A stretch of 64,000 nt of DNA from Qipengyuania proteolytica (GTDB taxonomy: Bacteria; Pseudomonadota; Alphaproteobacteria; Sphingomonadales; Sphingomonadaceae), in NCBI RefSeq assembly GCF_019711565.1, contig NZ_JAIGNN010000001.1, forward strand, positions 1,054,001-1,118,000. The letters run 5' to 3'. A program made the translations under genes and the position numbers. Numbering within the stretch: the first letter of the stretch is position 1; every line of letters starts with the position of its first letter. The notes beneath the pieces were generated by a model that saw only the letters and a list, made by a program, of their open reading frames with translations, was not told the DNA's origin and did no database searches. Shown here piece after piece: positions 26,102 through 35,571 of this stretch.

Positions 26102-28333
26102 CTAATCCGCGGCGTATCGCCGCATCTGCTCCGCGATCCAGGCGCGCACCTTGGCCACTCTCGTATAGCGGCTGACTTCGCCCAGGGTGCCGCATTTCTT
26201 GCCCGCGCTGATGACGCCGATGACCCGCGGCACCCGGTCCTCGTCACCATAGTAGATCAGCGGGCCGCCGCTATCGCCGAGGCAGGCCTGCGCGCCGTTC
26301 GCTCCGCCCGCACACAGGGACGAATTCAGGCGGTCGTTCTGGAAGTTCGTGATGCGGGTGCACTCGGCTTCAGACGTGAGCTGCATCTTGAAGCCGCGCA
26401 GATTGTCCGTGGTCGAGCTGTTGTTCGCTTCGGTCCAGCCCCAGCCGTATCCGTATACCGTCACGCTCGGATCGACCCTGCGTTCGCCGATCGGCAGCGG
26501 ATCCAGCGCGATCGTCCGGATCGCGTTGACCGGCCCCTCCTGGCTGGGCTGGCGATGATCGTAGCGCACCAGCCCGATGTCGAAAGCGTAGTTGCGCGGA
26601 TTGAAACCGGGATGCGAAATCGTCCGGATGATGGGGTAGCTGACGCCTTCGGATGCGCGCGGGTTATGAACGCCGAGCCGCACCTTGTAACCTGGCGTGA
26701 TCCGGCTGCTACCGATTTCGGCGAGGCAGTGTGCGGCGGTCAGGATCCAGCCGCGCGCGATCACCGAACCACCGCAAAGCACGCGCCCGGCGAGGCTCGC
26801 GCGCTGGCCGCCGACGACGGGAGGCCGCCACAGCAGAGCCTGCCATGGCGCCTGGCCCGGCCTCAACTCGTAACTCATGAGGCCACGCGCCCGCGCGCCG
26901 CAACGCATGTCGACATAAATTGTCCCGCGAAACATCAACCTGCTCCGCTCGCAATCGAACAGGAGGGCCGATCGTGGCCCCTCGCTTCGCCTTAACGGCC
27001 TGCCGGTATCCTCGCCCGGTTCGAGCGGTGCGATGAAGGCATGGTCCGCATCGGCCAGCTCGACTTCGGGCTCGATGCCGGCGAAGGGCGAGGCGTCGTC
27101 ACAGGACGGCAGGTCGCCTGCTGCGCAGGCCCCGGCGAATAGCGCCGCCGCGCGCATCGGGTCGGGCTCGATCAGGTCGCCATCGAGCAAGGCGCGGGCA
27201 AGGAAGCGGCAAGTCTCGGGCCGGGCCTCGTCGCAAGCGAGTTCGAAAACCCGGATGGCATCAAGGCCCGACTGCGTACCCGGTGCGGGTGCGGGATGGC
27301 GCAGGTGCAGCGCAGCTAGCGAACAGTGCTCCTGCACGCCAGCAAGGCAGGCTTGCCTGAGCAGCCCGGTCGCCTCGCCATAGTCTGCGAGCGCGGGGGC
27401 AAACGCTACGCTGCCATGGATCATGGCACCAACCCGGCCGCAGGCGACCATGTCCCCTCGCGAACACTCCGCGCGCAGGGCCGGTTCTTCCCGATAGAAA
27501 TCGGCGGTTGCGCAATGGTTCGCCTCGAGCGCGCAGGCGCGTTCGAGGAGGGACAACACGCCAGCCCGATCTTCCGGGCGATTGCGATCGTCCACCAAGC
27601 GCTCGGCTTCGTCGAGGCATGCGCGCGCAAGGCCCGCGCGGCATGCCATGCGGTTGGCCGAGCTCACCTCCGCCTCGTCCACCGGTTCGCGGAAGGTCGC
27701 AATCGCGATCGCTTCGGAACAGGCGTCGATATAGTTTCGCGTGGCGCAGAGATCCACAATCCGGGCTGTGGACTCGGCCACTTCCCCGTCCCCAGCGCCT
27801 TCGGCAATCGTCCAGCGCGCATGGGCGAGGCACATGGCATCGCTGCCGCGCGCACACGTCTCGCGAGCGAGCGACAAGGCGGCGGCGCGGTCGTTCGCGT
27901 CATCGGAACCACCGTAGAGCGCATTCGCAAGGCCGGCGCATCCTGCAAGCGAGCCAGTGTCGCAAGCGCGCCGGAACAGTTGTTCCGGCGTTTCAGCTTC
28001 GCTCCATGGCTCCGGGCTGCCTTCGTCGGTTGCGGCAAGGCCAGCGCAGCCATCGGCGCTGCCGAGCGCGCAGGCTTCGCGCAACAGGATGCGGGCAACC
28101 AGGAGGTTGCGGAACACCTCCTCGCCTTCGAGATAGGTTTGGCCAAGCTCGAGGCAGGCATCGGCAGCGCCCGCCCGGCACCGCGCGTCCAGCTCCGTGT
28201 CGATGAAGGTCAGCGGTATCTCTGCGGCGCTGACAGGCGTGGTCGGCCCCCGGATCACCTTGCGCGCTACCGCGGGGTCCGCCTGCATGGCGAGGGCAAA
28301 AATTCCGATGAGCGCAATCGCCCGGATCTTCAT
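26102..28333 (-). CDS. Secreted trypsin-like protease with Cys-rich Sel1-like repeats (copy 1)
   Basis: A 743-aa protein. The signal peptide is MKIRAIALIGIFALAMQADP, with cleavage near AVA. About 460 residues of helical repeats follow, in which pairs of Cys recur (CRAGAADACLELG, CALGSADGCAGLA, CDTGSLAGCAGLA), like Sel1/HCP repeats held by disulfides. A chymotrypsin-fold domain (about 490-743) has the triad in TAAHC (His), FDIGLVRYD (Asp) and GDSGGP (Ser). ATG 28333 is chosen for the signal peptide and an upstream GGAGGTGG. It lies 22 bases downstream of a paralogue with the same layout, so the two form a tandem operon. It is predicted to be active in the periplasm or outside the cell. The substrate is unknown. 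Confidence 0.85.
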   Translation of the reverse strand: MKIRAIALIGIFALAMQADPAVARKVIRGPTTPVSAAEIPLTFIDTELDARCRAGAADACLELGQTYLEGEEVFRNLLVARILLREACALGSADGCAGLAATDEGSPEPWSEAETPEQLFRRACDTGSLAGCAGLANALYGGSDDANDRAAALSLARETCARGSDAMCLAHARWTIAEGAGDGEVAESTARIVDLCATRNYIDACSEAIAIATFREPVDEAEVSSANRMACRAGLARACLDEAERLVDDRNRPEDRAGVLSLLERACALEANHCATADFYREEPALRAECSRGDMVACGRVGAMIHGSVAFAPALADYGEATGLLRQACLAGVQEHCSLAALHLRHPAPAPGTQSGLDAIRVFELACDEARPETCRFLARALLDGDLIEPDPMRAAALFAGACAAGDLPSCDDASPFAGIEPEVELADADHAFIAPLEPGEDTGRPLRRSEGPRSALLFDCERSRLMFRGTIYVDMRCGARARGLMSYELRPGQAPWQALLWRPPVVGGQRASLAGRVLCGGSVIARGWILTAAHCLAEIGSSRITPGYKVRLGVHNPRASEGVSYPIIRTISHPGFNPRNYAFDIGLVRYDHRQPSQEGPVNAIRTIALDPLPIGERRVDPSVTVYGYGWGWTEANNSSTTDNLRGFKMQLTSEAECTRITNFQNDRLNSSLCAGGANGAQACLGDSGGPLIYYGDEDRVPRVIGVISAGKKCGTLGEVSRYTRVAKVRAWIAEQMRRYAAD

Positions 28334-28355
28334 CGCTTGCACTGTGCCACCTCCG

Positions 28356-30668
28356 TCAGAAACCCCAGTCCGGATAGCGGTCCATCTGCTGGCGGATCCA
28401 GCCCCGGACCTTGGCGACCCTCGTGTAGCGGCTGGGTTCGCCCAGCGTGCCGCACTTCTTCCCGGCGCTGACCACGCCGATGACCTTGGGGACCTTGTCG
28501 GCATCCTCGTAATAGATGAGCGGCCCGCCGCTGTCCCCGTCGCAGGCCTGCTCGCCCCTGGTGCCACCTGCACATAGGACGGCGTTCTCGCGCTCGCCGC
28601 GAAAGGCCGTGATCTGCGTGCATTGGGAAAGCGAGCGGAGTTGCATCTTCATGCTGAGCAGCTTGTCCGAGGTTTCGTACCCGTCGACCTTGGTCCAGCC
28701 CCAGCCGTAGGTGTAGACGTCCATCCCTGACTCGATCTTGCGCTGGGCGATGGACCGGTCATCGAGCGGGATGGTCCTGATCGAATTGGTTTCCCCGGGT
28801 TGCGATCCCTTGCGGTAGTCGTAGCGCACCAGCGCGATGTCGAAGGCGTAATTCCTGCTGTTGAAGGCGGGATGCGGGATCGTCTCGACGATGGGGTAGC
28901 TGATCCCCTCATCCTTGCGCGGATTGTAGACGCCGAGCCGCACGAGATAGCCGTCTTTGATCCTTCTGCCGCCCATCTCCTTGAGGCAGTGCGCGGCGGT
29001 CAGGATCCAGCCGCGGGCGATGAGCGTCCCGCCGCAGAACACCCGTTGCTGCGCGCTCAGCTTCTGGCCCAGGTAAGCGGGCCGCCACAGCAGCGCCTGC
29101 CATGGCGCCTGTCCGGGCCTGAGCGGGATCCCGTTGATCCCGCCCCCGGAAACGTGACACTCTTCGTGCGTGTAGAGCTCGCCGCGAAAGAACAGGGCGC
29201 TCGTCCGGCACCAGCGGTCCCGCGGGATCGTGTCCTCTTCGACCGAATTGGCGATTTCGGCGGGTTTCCTCTCTTCGCCCAAGTCATTGTCTTCCGGCGC
29301 AGCGAAGGAGCCGTCTACGGTCGCGATATCGACCGAGCCCGACACTCCGACGAAGTGGCGCAGCCGAACGCAGGCTATTTCGGAGCCCGCTTCGCAAGCC
29401 ATGGCGAAAAGGTCGCCCGCGCGGCGGCGCTGTTCGGGGGTCGGCGGGGCGCGGCCGGGATCCTCGTCGGCAGCCACCAGCTCGGACGCCAGGTGGACAC
29501 ATCCGAACGCGCGTTCCGTGTCGCATGCAAGATCGAGGACGCGCCATTTATTCGCCTCACTCTCGGAGTCGTTGCCGGCTGCCCAATCGGTGACGTAATC
29601 GGCCGCGGGCTTGCAAAATTCGTCCAGACCGCCGAGGCAGGCTGCGACCAGCTGGCGTCCGCCGGTTTCTCCATAGTCCGGCTTTAGCGTCCGTCCCTCC
29701 TGCGCGCCGAGGCCCAGTTCGCCGCAGGCGCGCAGGTCGCCGCCATCGCACAGGGCCGTTCGGGCAGGTCGGAGCCGAAAGTCTTCGGCCTTGCCGCAAT
29801 CCTCGAAGTCGAATGTGCAGGCGCGGTCGAGCAGGCTTTGCACTGCGTCGCGTTTGGCGTCGTCCGGATGGGCTTCAGCCAGGTCCTGGGCGAGAACAAC
29901 GCAATCGCTCGCTTCTCCCGCATCACAGGCGAGCGTCCTGAACCGCTCGATGAGCCGGGCATTCTTCTGCGGTTGGAAGGTCAGCAGATTCGCCGCGCGC
30001 GTGCATATTGCGCGGTCACCCTTGGCGCACAGGGCCTCGAGCTCGGCAATTCCGGCAGCGAAATCGGATTTCGGACGATCGGGGCGCAGCTTGAGTTCGG
30101 CCAGTTGCGCACAGGCGGGAGCGAAGCCGCTCTTGCAGCTGTCTTTCATGAGTTCCTCGCCGCGCTGCGGATCCTTGCCGTTCGCTATGCGCGCTGTGCC
30201 AAGCGAACCGATGGCTTGGCCGACCCGGTACTCGCCGAAGTACAGATGACTGCCGAGCCTGGAGCACGCCTCGGGCGAGCCCAGGCCGCAGGCCTTCTCG
30301 ACCAGGTCCATGGCCAGAGAGAGGCTGGTGAGGTCGTAGCCTTGCGCCATGTAACCATCGGCGAGGCGCAGGCAGCCTTCGGCGCTGTCGAAAGCGCAAG
30401 CGTTCTGCAGCAGGCGCATTGCCACCGGCTTGTTGATCAGCGCATTCTCCCCGTCGAAATAGAGCATGCCGAGCTCGAGACACGCCTGCGCATCGCCGTC
30501 GCGGCAGCGGGCGTCCTTGGCTTCGTCGACATGGGCCGGTTCGACGTGGGCGGGGGGAGAGGGCAGGCCGACGTGCTCCGGTGTCGGCACCTGGGCAAGC
30601 GAAGGGGTAGTGGCGAGCGCAAGCCACAAGCCGGCTGCCGCGAAGAAACTGCCGAAAGTGCCGCCCAT
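28356..30668 (-). CDS. Secreted trypsin-like protease with Cys-rich Sel1-like repeats (copy 2)
   Basis: A 770-aa paralogue of the downstream gene. It has a signal peptide (GSFFAAAGLWLALATTPSLAQ, without its first residues). Helical repeats with paired Cys follow (CRDGDAQACLELGMLYFDGE, CGLGSPEACSRLGSHLYFGE and more) over about 45-480. A trypsin domain (about 515-770) has TAAHC, FDIALVRYD and CDGDSGGP, so the triad is complete. The two protease domains are far more alike than the repeat parts. ATG 30668 is used because AAAAGGGGGCGG precedes it; an upstream in-frame start at 30704 would spoil the signal peptide. It is the first gene of the pair and is divergent from the TonB receptor. Confidence 0.85.
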   Translation of the reverse strand: MGGTFGSFFAAAGLWLALATTPSLAQVPTPEHVGLPSPPAHVEPAHVDEAKDARCRDGDAQACLELGMLYFDGENALINKPVAMRLLQNACAFDSAEGCLRLADGYMAQGYDLTSLSLAMDLVEKACGLGSPEACSRLGSHLYFGEYRVGQAIGSLGTARIANGKDPQRGEELMKDSCKSGFAPACAQLAELKLRPDRPKSDFAAGIAELEALCAKGDRAICTRAANLLTFQPQKNARLIERFRTLACDAGEASDCVVLAQDLAEAHPDDAKRDAVQSLLDRACTFDFEDCGKAEDFRLRPARTALCDGGDLRACGELGLGAQEGRTLKPDYGETGGRQLVAACLGGLDEFCKPAADYVTDWAAGNDSESEANKWRVLDLACDTERAFGCVHLASELVAADEDPGRAPPTPEQRRRAGDLFAMACEAGSEIACVRLRHFVGVSGSVDIATVDGSFAAPEDNDLGEERKPAEIANSVEEDTIPRDRWCRTSALFFRGELYTHEECHVSGGGINGIPLRPGQAPWQALLWRPAYLGQKLSAQQRVFCGGTLIARGWILTAAHCLKEMGGRRIKDGYLVRLGVYNPRKDEGISYPIVETIPHPAFNSRNYAFDIALVRYDYRKGSQPGETNSIRTIPLDDRSIAQRKIESGMDVYTYGWGWTKVDGYETSDKLLSMKMQLRSLSQCTQITAFRGERENAVLCAGGTRGEQACDGDSGGPLIYYEDADKVPKVIGVVSAGKKCGTLGEPSRYTRVAKVRGWIRQQMDRYPDWGF

Positions 30669-30786
30669 GAGCCGCCCCCTTTTCCGCAAGGCTGATTGCA
30701 CCATGCTTTGCGGGAAGCGTCAAGCGGTTGACCCAGCCCGCCGTATCGTCTCAATCGCCTTGTCGCTGCTTCATGGAAGATCCCGC

Positions 30787-32799
30787 TTGAAATCGCTCCA
30801 GACCCTTGCGCTCGTGAGTGCCGTCATCGCCGTGCCGGCCTCTGCCCAGTCCGATGGCGAAACGCCGCAGCCGGTTATCGTCGTGACCGGCGAAGGGCTG
30901 GCCGTCACACCGGCGACCCCCGCCTACGATACGCAGGTGATCGAGCGCGAGGAGCTTCTGTCCGTGCCCTCGGGCCGGATCGAGGACGCCCTGGCTTCGG
31001 TTGCGGGCTTCCAGCAATTCCGCCGCTCGGACAGCCGTTCGGCCAATCCCTCCGCGCAAGGGGCGACACTGCGCGCTCTGGGTGGCAATGCCACCAGCCG
31101 CGCGCTGGTGCTGCTCGACGGCGTGCCGATGTCCGATCCGTTCTTCGGCTACATCCCCTTCAGCGCGATCGCGCCCGAGCGCCTGGCACAGGTTCGGGTA
31201 ACCCGCGGGGGCGGGTCCGGCCCGTTCGGCGCGGGTGCGCTGGCCGGGACGATCGAGATGACCAGCGCGGATGCGGGCACGCTGGGGGCGTTCGGCGGGC
31301 AGGTGCTCGTGAACGATCGCGGCGAGACCGAGGCAAGCGCCACTGCGACATCGCGGCTCGGCGCGGGCTTTGCGTCCATCTCGGGCCGCTGGGACCGGGG
31401 CAAGGGCTTCTGGACCACGCCCGAGGCCGAGCGGGTCCCACATAGTGCGCGCGCCGCCTTCGACGGGTATTCGGTGCAGGTTCGCGGCGTGACCCCGCTG
31501 ACCGACGCGATCGAGCTACAGGCGCGCGGCCTTGTCTATCGCGACGAACGGACGCTGCGCTTCGAAGGCGCGGACAGCAGCATGGAGGGGCAGGATGCGA
31601 GCCTGCGGCTGGTCGGCCGGGGCGCGTGGGCATTCGATGTGCTGGGCTACGTCCAGGCGCGCAACTTCACCAATGTCGTGATTTCCTCGACCCGCTTCGT
31701 GCCCGTGCTGGACCAGCGCAACACGCCGGCGACCGGGCTCGGCGGCAAGATCGAGCTGCGCCCGCCGACGGGCGAGCGCAACGTGCTGCGGCTCGGGCTC
31801 GACTATCGCAAGTCCGACGGCGAGCTGTTCGAAACCGCGCTCAGCGCGTTCAGCGGCGCGGTTACCGCGCGGCGCAATGCGGGCGGCACCAACACCGATC
31901 TCGGCCTGTTCGTAGAGAACGACGTGACGCTCGGTGCGCTGACGCTGACCGGCGGCGCGCGGCTCGATCGCTACACCATCCGGGGCGGCTTCTACACCGA
32001 ACGCGACGGCGCAGGCGCGCTGGTCGTCGACGACCGCTTTGCCGACCGCGCCGGCTGGGAAGCTTCTTTCCGCGGCGGTGCGCTCCTGCGCCTCGGCGAG
32101 ACGGCCAGCCTGCGCGCTGCGGCCTATAGCGGGCTGCGCCTGCCGACGCTCAACGAACTTTACCGTCCGTTCGTGGTCTTCCCGGTGGTAACGCAGGCCA
32201 ATGCCGAACTCGGGAACGAGCGGCTCGAGGGGTTCGAGGTCGGGCTCGACGTGACGCCGCGCGAGACGGTCCGCCTGTCGCTCACCGCGTTCGACAACCG
32301 CGTCAGGAACGCCATCGCGAATGTCACTATCGATACGAACCTGCGCCAGCGCCGCAATATCGACGCCATCCATGCGCGCGGGGTCGAGGCGAGTGCCGCG
32401 TTGACCTTCGGCACGTTCACCTTCGACGGAGCGATCGCCTATACCGATGCCGAGGCTCAAGGATCGGGCTTGGCCGCCGCGCTCGACGGCAATCGGCCGT
32501 CCCAAACGCCGAAATGGGTCGGCGGCGCGACGCTGGCCTATCGCCCTGCGGAAAACTGGCTGTTCTCGGCCACGCTGCGCCATACCGGCGCGCAGTTCGA
32601 GGACGACCTGGAAACCGACATCCTGCCAGCCGCGACCACTCTCGATGCCTTCGCGCAGCTGCCTCTTTCCAAGGGGGTCTCGCTGGTCCTGCGCGGCGAG
32701 AACCTGACCGACGAGGCCATCGTCACCCGCAACCAGGGCGGATCGATCGACCTCGGCACACCGCGCACGGTCTGGGCCGGGGTGCGCCTGGGCTTTTGA
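30787..32799 (+). CDS. TonB-dependent outer-membrane receptor
   Basis: A 670-aa receptor of usual length. It has a signal peptide (KSLQTLALVSAVIAVPASAQ), a TonB-box-like segment (PVIVVTGEG), a plug domain (about 35-150, with RALVLLDGVPMSDPFFGY and VTRGGGSGPFGAGALAGTI), and a 22-strand barrel ending in the aromatic terminal residue of VWAGVRLGF. TTG 30787 is chosen because GGAAGA lies six bases before it and it gives a clean signal; longer in-frame starts overlap the divergent protease promoter. The substrate is not evident; the short barrel fits siderophore or cobalamin-type receptors better than the large glycan receptors. Confidence 0.88.
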   Translation: MKSLQTLALVSAVIAVPASAQSDGETPQPVIVVTGEGLAVTPATPAYDTQVIEREELLSVPSGRIEDALASVAGFQQFRRSDSRSANPSAQGATLRALGGNATSRALVLLDGVPMSDPFFGYIPFSAIAPERLAQVRVTRGGGSGPFGAGALAGTIEMTSADAGTLGAFGGQVLVNDRGETEASATATSRLGAGFASISGRWDRGKGFWTTPEAERVPHSARAAFDGYSVQVRGVTPLTDAIELQARGLVYRDERTLRFEGADSSMEGQDASLRLVGRGAWAFDVLGYVQARNFTNVVISSTRFVPVLDQRNTPATGLGGKIELRPPTGERNVLRLGLDYRKSDGELFETALSAFSGAVTARRNAGGTNTDLGLFVENDVTLGALTLTGGARLDRYTIRGGFYTERDGAGALVVDDRFADRAGWEASFRGGALLRLGETASLRAAAYSGLRLPTLNELYRPFVVFPVVTQANAELGNERLEGFEVGLDVTPRETVRLSLTAFDNRVRNAIANVTIDTNLRQRRNIDAIHARGVEASAALTFGTFTFDGAIAYTDAEAQGSGLAAALDGNRPSQTPKWVGGATLAYRPAENWLFSATLRHTGAQFEDDLETDILPAATTLDAFAQLPLSKGVSLVLRGENLTDEAIVTRNQGGSIDLGTPRTVWAGVRLGF

Positions 32800-32823
32800 C
32801 CCAGGCCTTGCGGTAATGCGGAA

Positions 32824-32831
32824 TTAACCAT
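32824..32831 (+). promoter_or_regulatory. CtrA half-site-like sequence
   Basis: TTAACCAT matches the well-known half of the CtrA box; the second half (TTAC after 6 bases) is only partial. It lies 63 bases before the beta-lactamase-family gene. A weak call. Confidence 0.25.
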
Positions 32832-32865
32832 GTTTACGAGCGGTTAGGCTTTCGCTGGCAAAACG

Positions 32866-32892
32866 CCCCCGGATCGCAAATCGGGGGTGAAG
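32866..32892 (+). promoter_or_regulatory. Hairpin covering the ribosome-binding site of the serine-hydrolase gene
   Basis: CCCCC-g-GAT (32866-32874) can pair with ATC-GGGGG (32880-32887). The GGGGGTG used as the ribosome-binding site before GTG 32894 lies in the right arm. This could lower or regulate translation of the three-gene operon. Confidence 0.35.
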
Positions 32893-32893
32893 C

Positions 32894-34102
32894 GTGGGTC
32901 AATATGACGGTGCGGTCGGCGGCCATGTCGCGCCAGGCTTCGAGCCGGTGCGCGAAGCCTTTGCCCGCCACATCGCGGCAGGCATGCTGGGTGGGGCCTG
33001 CACGATCTACCATGGCGGCGAATGCGTGGTCGACCTCCACGGCGGCTGGAAGGACGCGGCGCGCACCCGCCCGTGGACCGACGACACCATCACGCTCGTT
33101 TTCTCGGTCAGCAAGGGGCTGAGCGGCGCGGCCTGCGCGCTCGCGGCTTCGCGCGGCTATTTCGACTACGACCAGCCCATCGGCGAGGTCTGGCCCGAAT
33201 TCGCCTGCCACGGGAAAGAGGTGCTCAGCGTCGGGCAGGTCTTGTCGGAACAAGCGGGTGTCGCCGCGCTCGACCGCAAGCTCAGTTGCGAGACGATGGC
33301 CGACCATGCGTTGATGGCGCAGGCGGTGGCGGAGCAGAAGCCCAACTGGGCGCCCGGCGACTATAGCGGCAACCATCCCTATTCGCTCGGCTGGCTGGCC
33401 TGCGAACTGATCCATGGGCGCGATCCACAGGGCCGCCATCTCGACCGTTTCCTTGCCGAGGAGATCGCCGGACCGCTGGATGCCGACGTGTGGTTCGGCC
33501 TGCCGCGCGATTTCGACACGGATCGCATCGCGCGGATCAAGGGCTTCGGCCTGCCCGACATGGTGCTGCACCGGAAGAACATGAGCTGGCCGCTGATCGC
33601 CGGCATGTTTGCGCCTTGGACGCTCACCTTCCGCGCGCTCAACAACCCGCTGTTCCTGCAGGGTCCCGCGGCGCTCGACACGCCCGAATTCTGGCACATC
33701 GAGCAGGGCGCGGCAGGCGGCATGGCATCGGCCAGGGGGCTCGGCAAAGTATATAACGCCTTCGCCACGGGCGGCGCTGCCCTGGGCATTTCGCCAACAG
33801 TCTTGGCCGCGCTTGCCGAGGGTATCGCCCCGCCGCGCAAGGGCCTGCAGGACCAGGTGCTTCATTGCCCGGTGCGCTATTCGCACGGCTTCGAAAAGCC
33901 ATTCGACGGGTGGGAATTCGCCCGCAACCGCGCCGCCTTCGGCACTTTCGCGGTCGGCGGCTCGCTCGCCTTCGCGGACCCAGAAGACCAAGTCGCTTAT
34001 GCCTGGGTCACCAATGACATGGGCACCCACAAATGGGACGATCCGCGCGAGAAGGATTGTCGCGACGCCTTTTACCAATGCCTCGAGGAGACTGGCGCAT
34101 GA
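32894..34102 (+). CDS. Serine hydrolase of the beta-lactamase/EstB family
   Basis: A 402-aa cytoplasmic-type hydrolase (no signal peptide seen). The catalytic SxxK is SVSK (Ser71, Lys74). A Tyr motif follows in the DYSGNHPYSLGW segment (about 157-168), and a Gly-rich strand GTFAVGGSLAFADP stands near the end in place of KTG. This fits class C-like esterases such as EstB and LACTB-type proteins. GTG 32894 is the start. The stop overlaps the metallophosphoesterase in ATGA. Being coupled to a GMC/hydrolase fusion suggests a role in ester or lipid catabolism; that is an inference. Confidence 0.85.
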   Translation: MGQYDGAVGGHVAPGFEPVREAFARHIAAGMLGGACTIYHGGECVVDLHGGWKDAARTRPWTDDTITLVFSVSKGLSGAACALAASRGYFDYDQPIGEVWPEFACHGKEVLSVGQVLSEQAGVAALDRKLSCETMADHALMAQAVAEQKPNWAPGDYSGNHPYSLGWLACELIHGRDPQGRHLDRFLAEEIAGPLDADVWFGLPRDFDTDRIARIKGFGLPDMVLHRKNMSWPLIAGMFAPWTLTFRALNNPLFLQGPAALDTPEFWHIEQGAAGGMASARGLGKVYNAFATGGAALGISPTVLAALAEGIAPPRKGLQDQVLHCPVRYSHGFEKPFDGWEFARNRAAFGTFAVGGSLAFADPEDQVAYAWVTNDMGTHKWDDPREKDCRDAFYQCLEETGA

Positions 34103-35571
34103 GCCTGCGCACCATAGTCCTGTCCGACCTGCACCTGGGCGCGGACGACAGCCTGCTGACACACCGCGAAGGCGCGCACGTGGTCGACGAGCCCGGCGCC
34201 GTGCTGGCGCGCTTTGGCGAGGCCTTGCGGGCCACCGCGCGCGATCTTGCAGGCGGCGAAAAGGTCCAGCTGGTTTTGCTCGGCGATGCGCTCGACCTCG
34301 GCCTGTCCCCCTTCGGCGAGGTGAGCCGCAGCTTCGTGCAATTGCTGCACTGCTTCTTCCCTGCCGGTGTGGAGCAGGTGTTCGATCCAGAAATCGTCTA
34401 CGTCCCCGGCAATCATGACCACCACATCTGGCGTATGGTTCAGGACCATGCCTTCATCAGCCAGGTCGAGAAGATCGAGACCCACCCCGGCGTGAAGGTG
34501 CCGGACGATCTCGAGCATATCTCGCTGATGACCGAGCGGCCCCAATACGAATGCCGGCTGCTCACCGCGCTGATGCAGCGGTACGGCCACCCGATCGCCG
34601 ACGGCGTGGTCAGGGTCGCCTATCCGAACCTGGCGCTGGTATCCGACGATGGCGAGGCGGCGGTGGTGATGCACCACGGTCATTACCTCGACGCGTCCTA
34701 TCGCCTGCTCTCGCGGATCAGCGGCTGGCTCGACGACAAGGATGGCCTGCCGGACACGACGCTCGACCTCGAGCGGCAGAACGGCAGCTGGGTCGATTTC
34801 CTGTGGTCCGATCTCGGCAGCTCGGGCGAAGTGGGCGAGGGCGCGAACACGCTTTATGCGACCATGCTCGATGCCGGTGCCTCGCACCAGCTCGGTGAGA
34901 AGATCGCCAGCCGCATCGCGGACGAGCTGCAGAAACGCATGGGCGTGAACACGGAAGCGCCGCTCAAATACGGCATCACGCCGGGCAACCTCATCCGCGC
35001 GGGCGTGGTGCTGGCGGCGGGCCGCGAGGCGGAGGTGCAGCGCGACGGCTTCCGGCAGGCGATGAGCCCGTCCGAGACCGGGGATCTCCTCTGGTATCTC
35101 TCCGGCCCGGTCCGCAACCAGTTCGAGAGCGAGCTTGGCAAGGTGCCGAAGGATGTGCGCTTCATCTTCGGCCATACGCACAAGCCGTTCCAGGACCAGC
35201 TTTCCGTGCCCGGCTATGCGCACCCCGTGGGCGTCTTCAACACCGGCGGCTGGGTGCTCGACGAGCCCAAGCTGATGCCGTGCCAGGGCGCCTCGGCGAT
35301 CCTGATCGACGGCGATCTGGAGGCAGTCTCGTTGCGGCTCTTCAACGATCCGGCGGGCGTCGCCATGCCAGAAGTGCGCGTCTCCGGCGGCGGTGGCTAC
35401 GGGCCGAAACAGGATGCGTTTCTCGCCGCCGCCCGCGAGGCGGTGGCAGAGCATTCGCGCAAGTGGTCGGCCTTCACGGCGGAGGTCGCGCACCGGATCG
35501 ACGAACTCAGCGAAGCGCGCGTGGAGCGCTTCCTCGACCTGTCCGAAACCGCGCGGGAGGCAGCGGAATGA
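34099..35571 (+). CDS. Metallophosphoesterase
   Basis: A 490-aa calcineurin-like phosphoesterase. Motifs in order are SDLHLG (Asp10, His12), LLGDALD, YVPGNHDHHIW and FGHTHKPF, giving a complete dimetal site. It is longer than most single-domain members, with inserts of unknown role between motifs III and V. The frame is open 66 bases upstream, but ATG 34099 sits on the previous stop (ATGA) and starts directly with the first strand. It overlaps the next gene in ATGA. The substrate is unknown. Confidence 0.85.
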   Translation: MSLRTIVLSDLHLGADDSLLTHREGAHVVDEPGAVLARFGEALRATARDLAGGEKVQLVLLGDALDLGLSPFGEVSRSFVQLLHCFFPAGVEQVFDPEIVYVPGNHDHHIWRMVQDHAFISQVEKIETHPGVKVPDDLEHISLMTERPQYECRLLTALMQRYGHPIADGVVRVAYPNLALVSDDGEAAVVMHHGHYLDASYRLLSRISGWLDDKDGLPDTTLDLERQNGSWVDFLWSDLGSSGEVGEGANTLYATMLDAGASHQLGEKIASRIADELQKRMGVNTEAPLKYGITPGNLIRAGVVLAAGREAEVQRDGFRQAMSPSETGDLLWYLSGPVRNQFESELGKVPKDVRFIFGHTHKPFQDQLSVPGYAHPVGVFNTGGWVLDEPKLMPCQGASAILIDGDLEAVSLRLFNDPAGVAMPEVRVSGGGGYGPKQDAFLAAAREAVAEHSRKWSAFTAEVAHRIDELSEARVERFLDLSETAREAAE

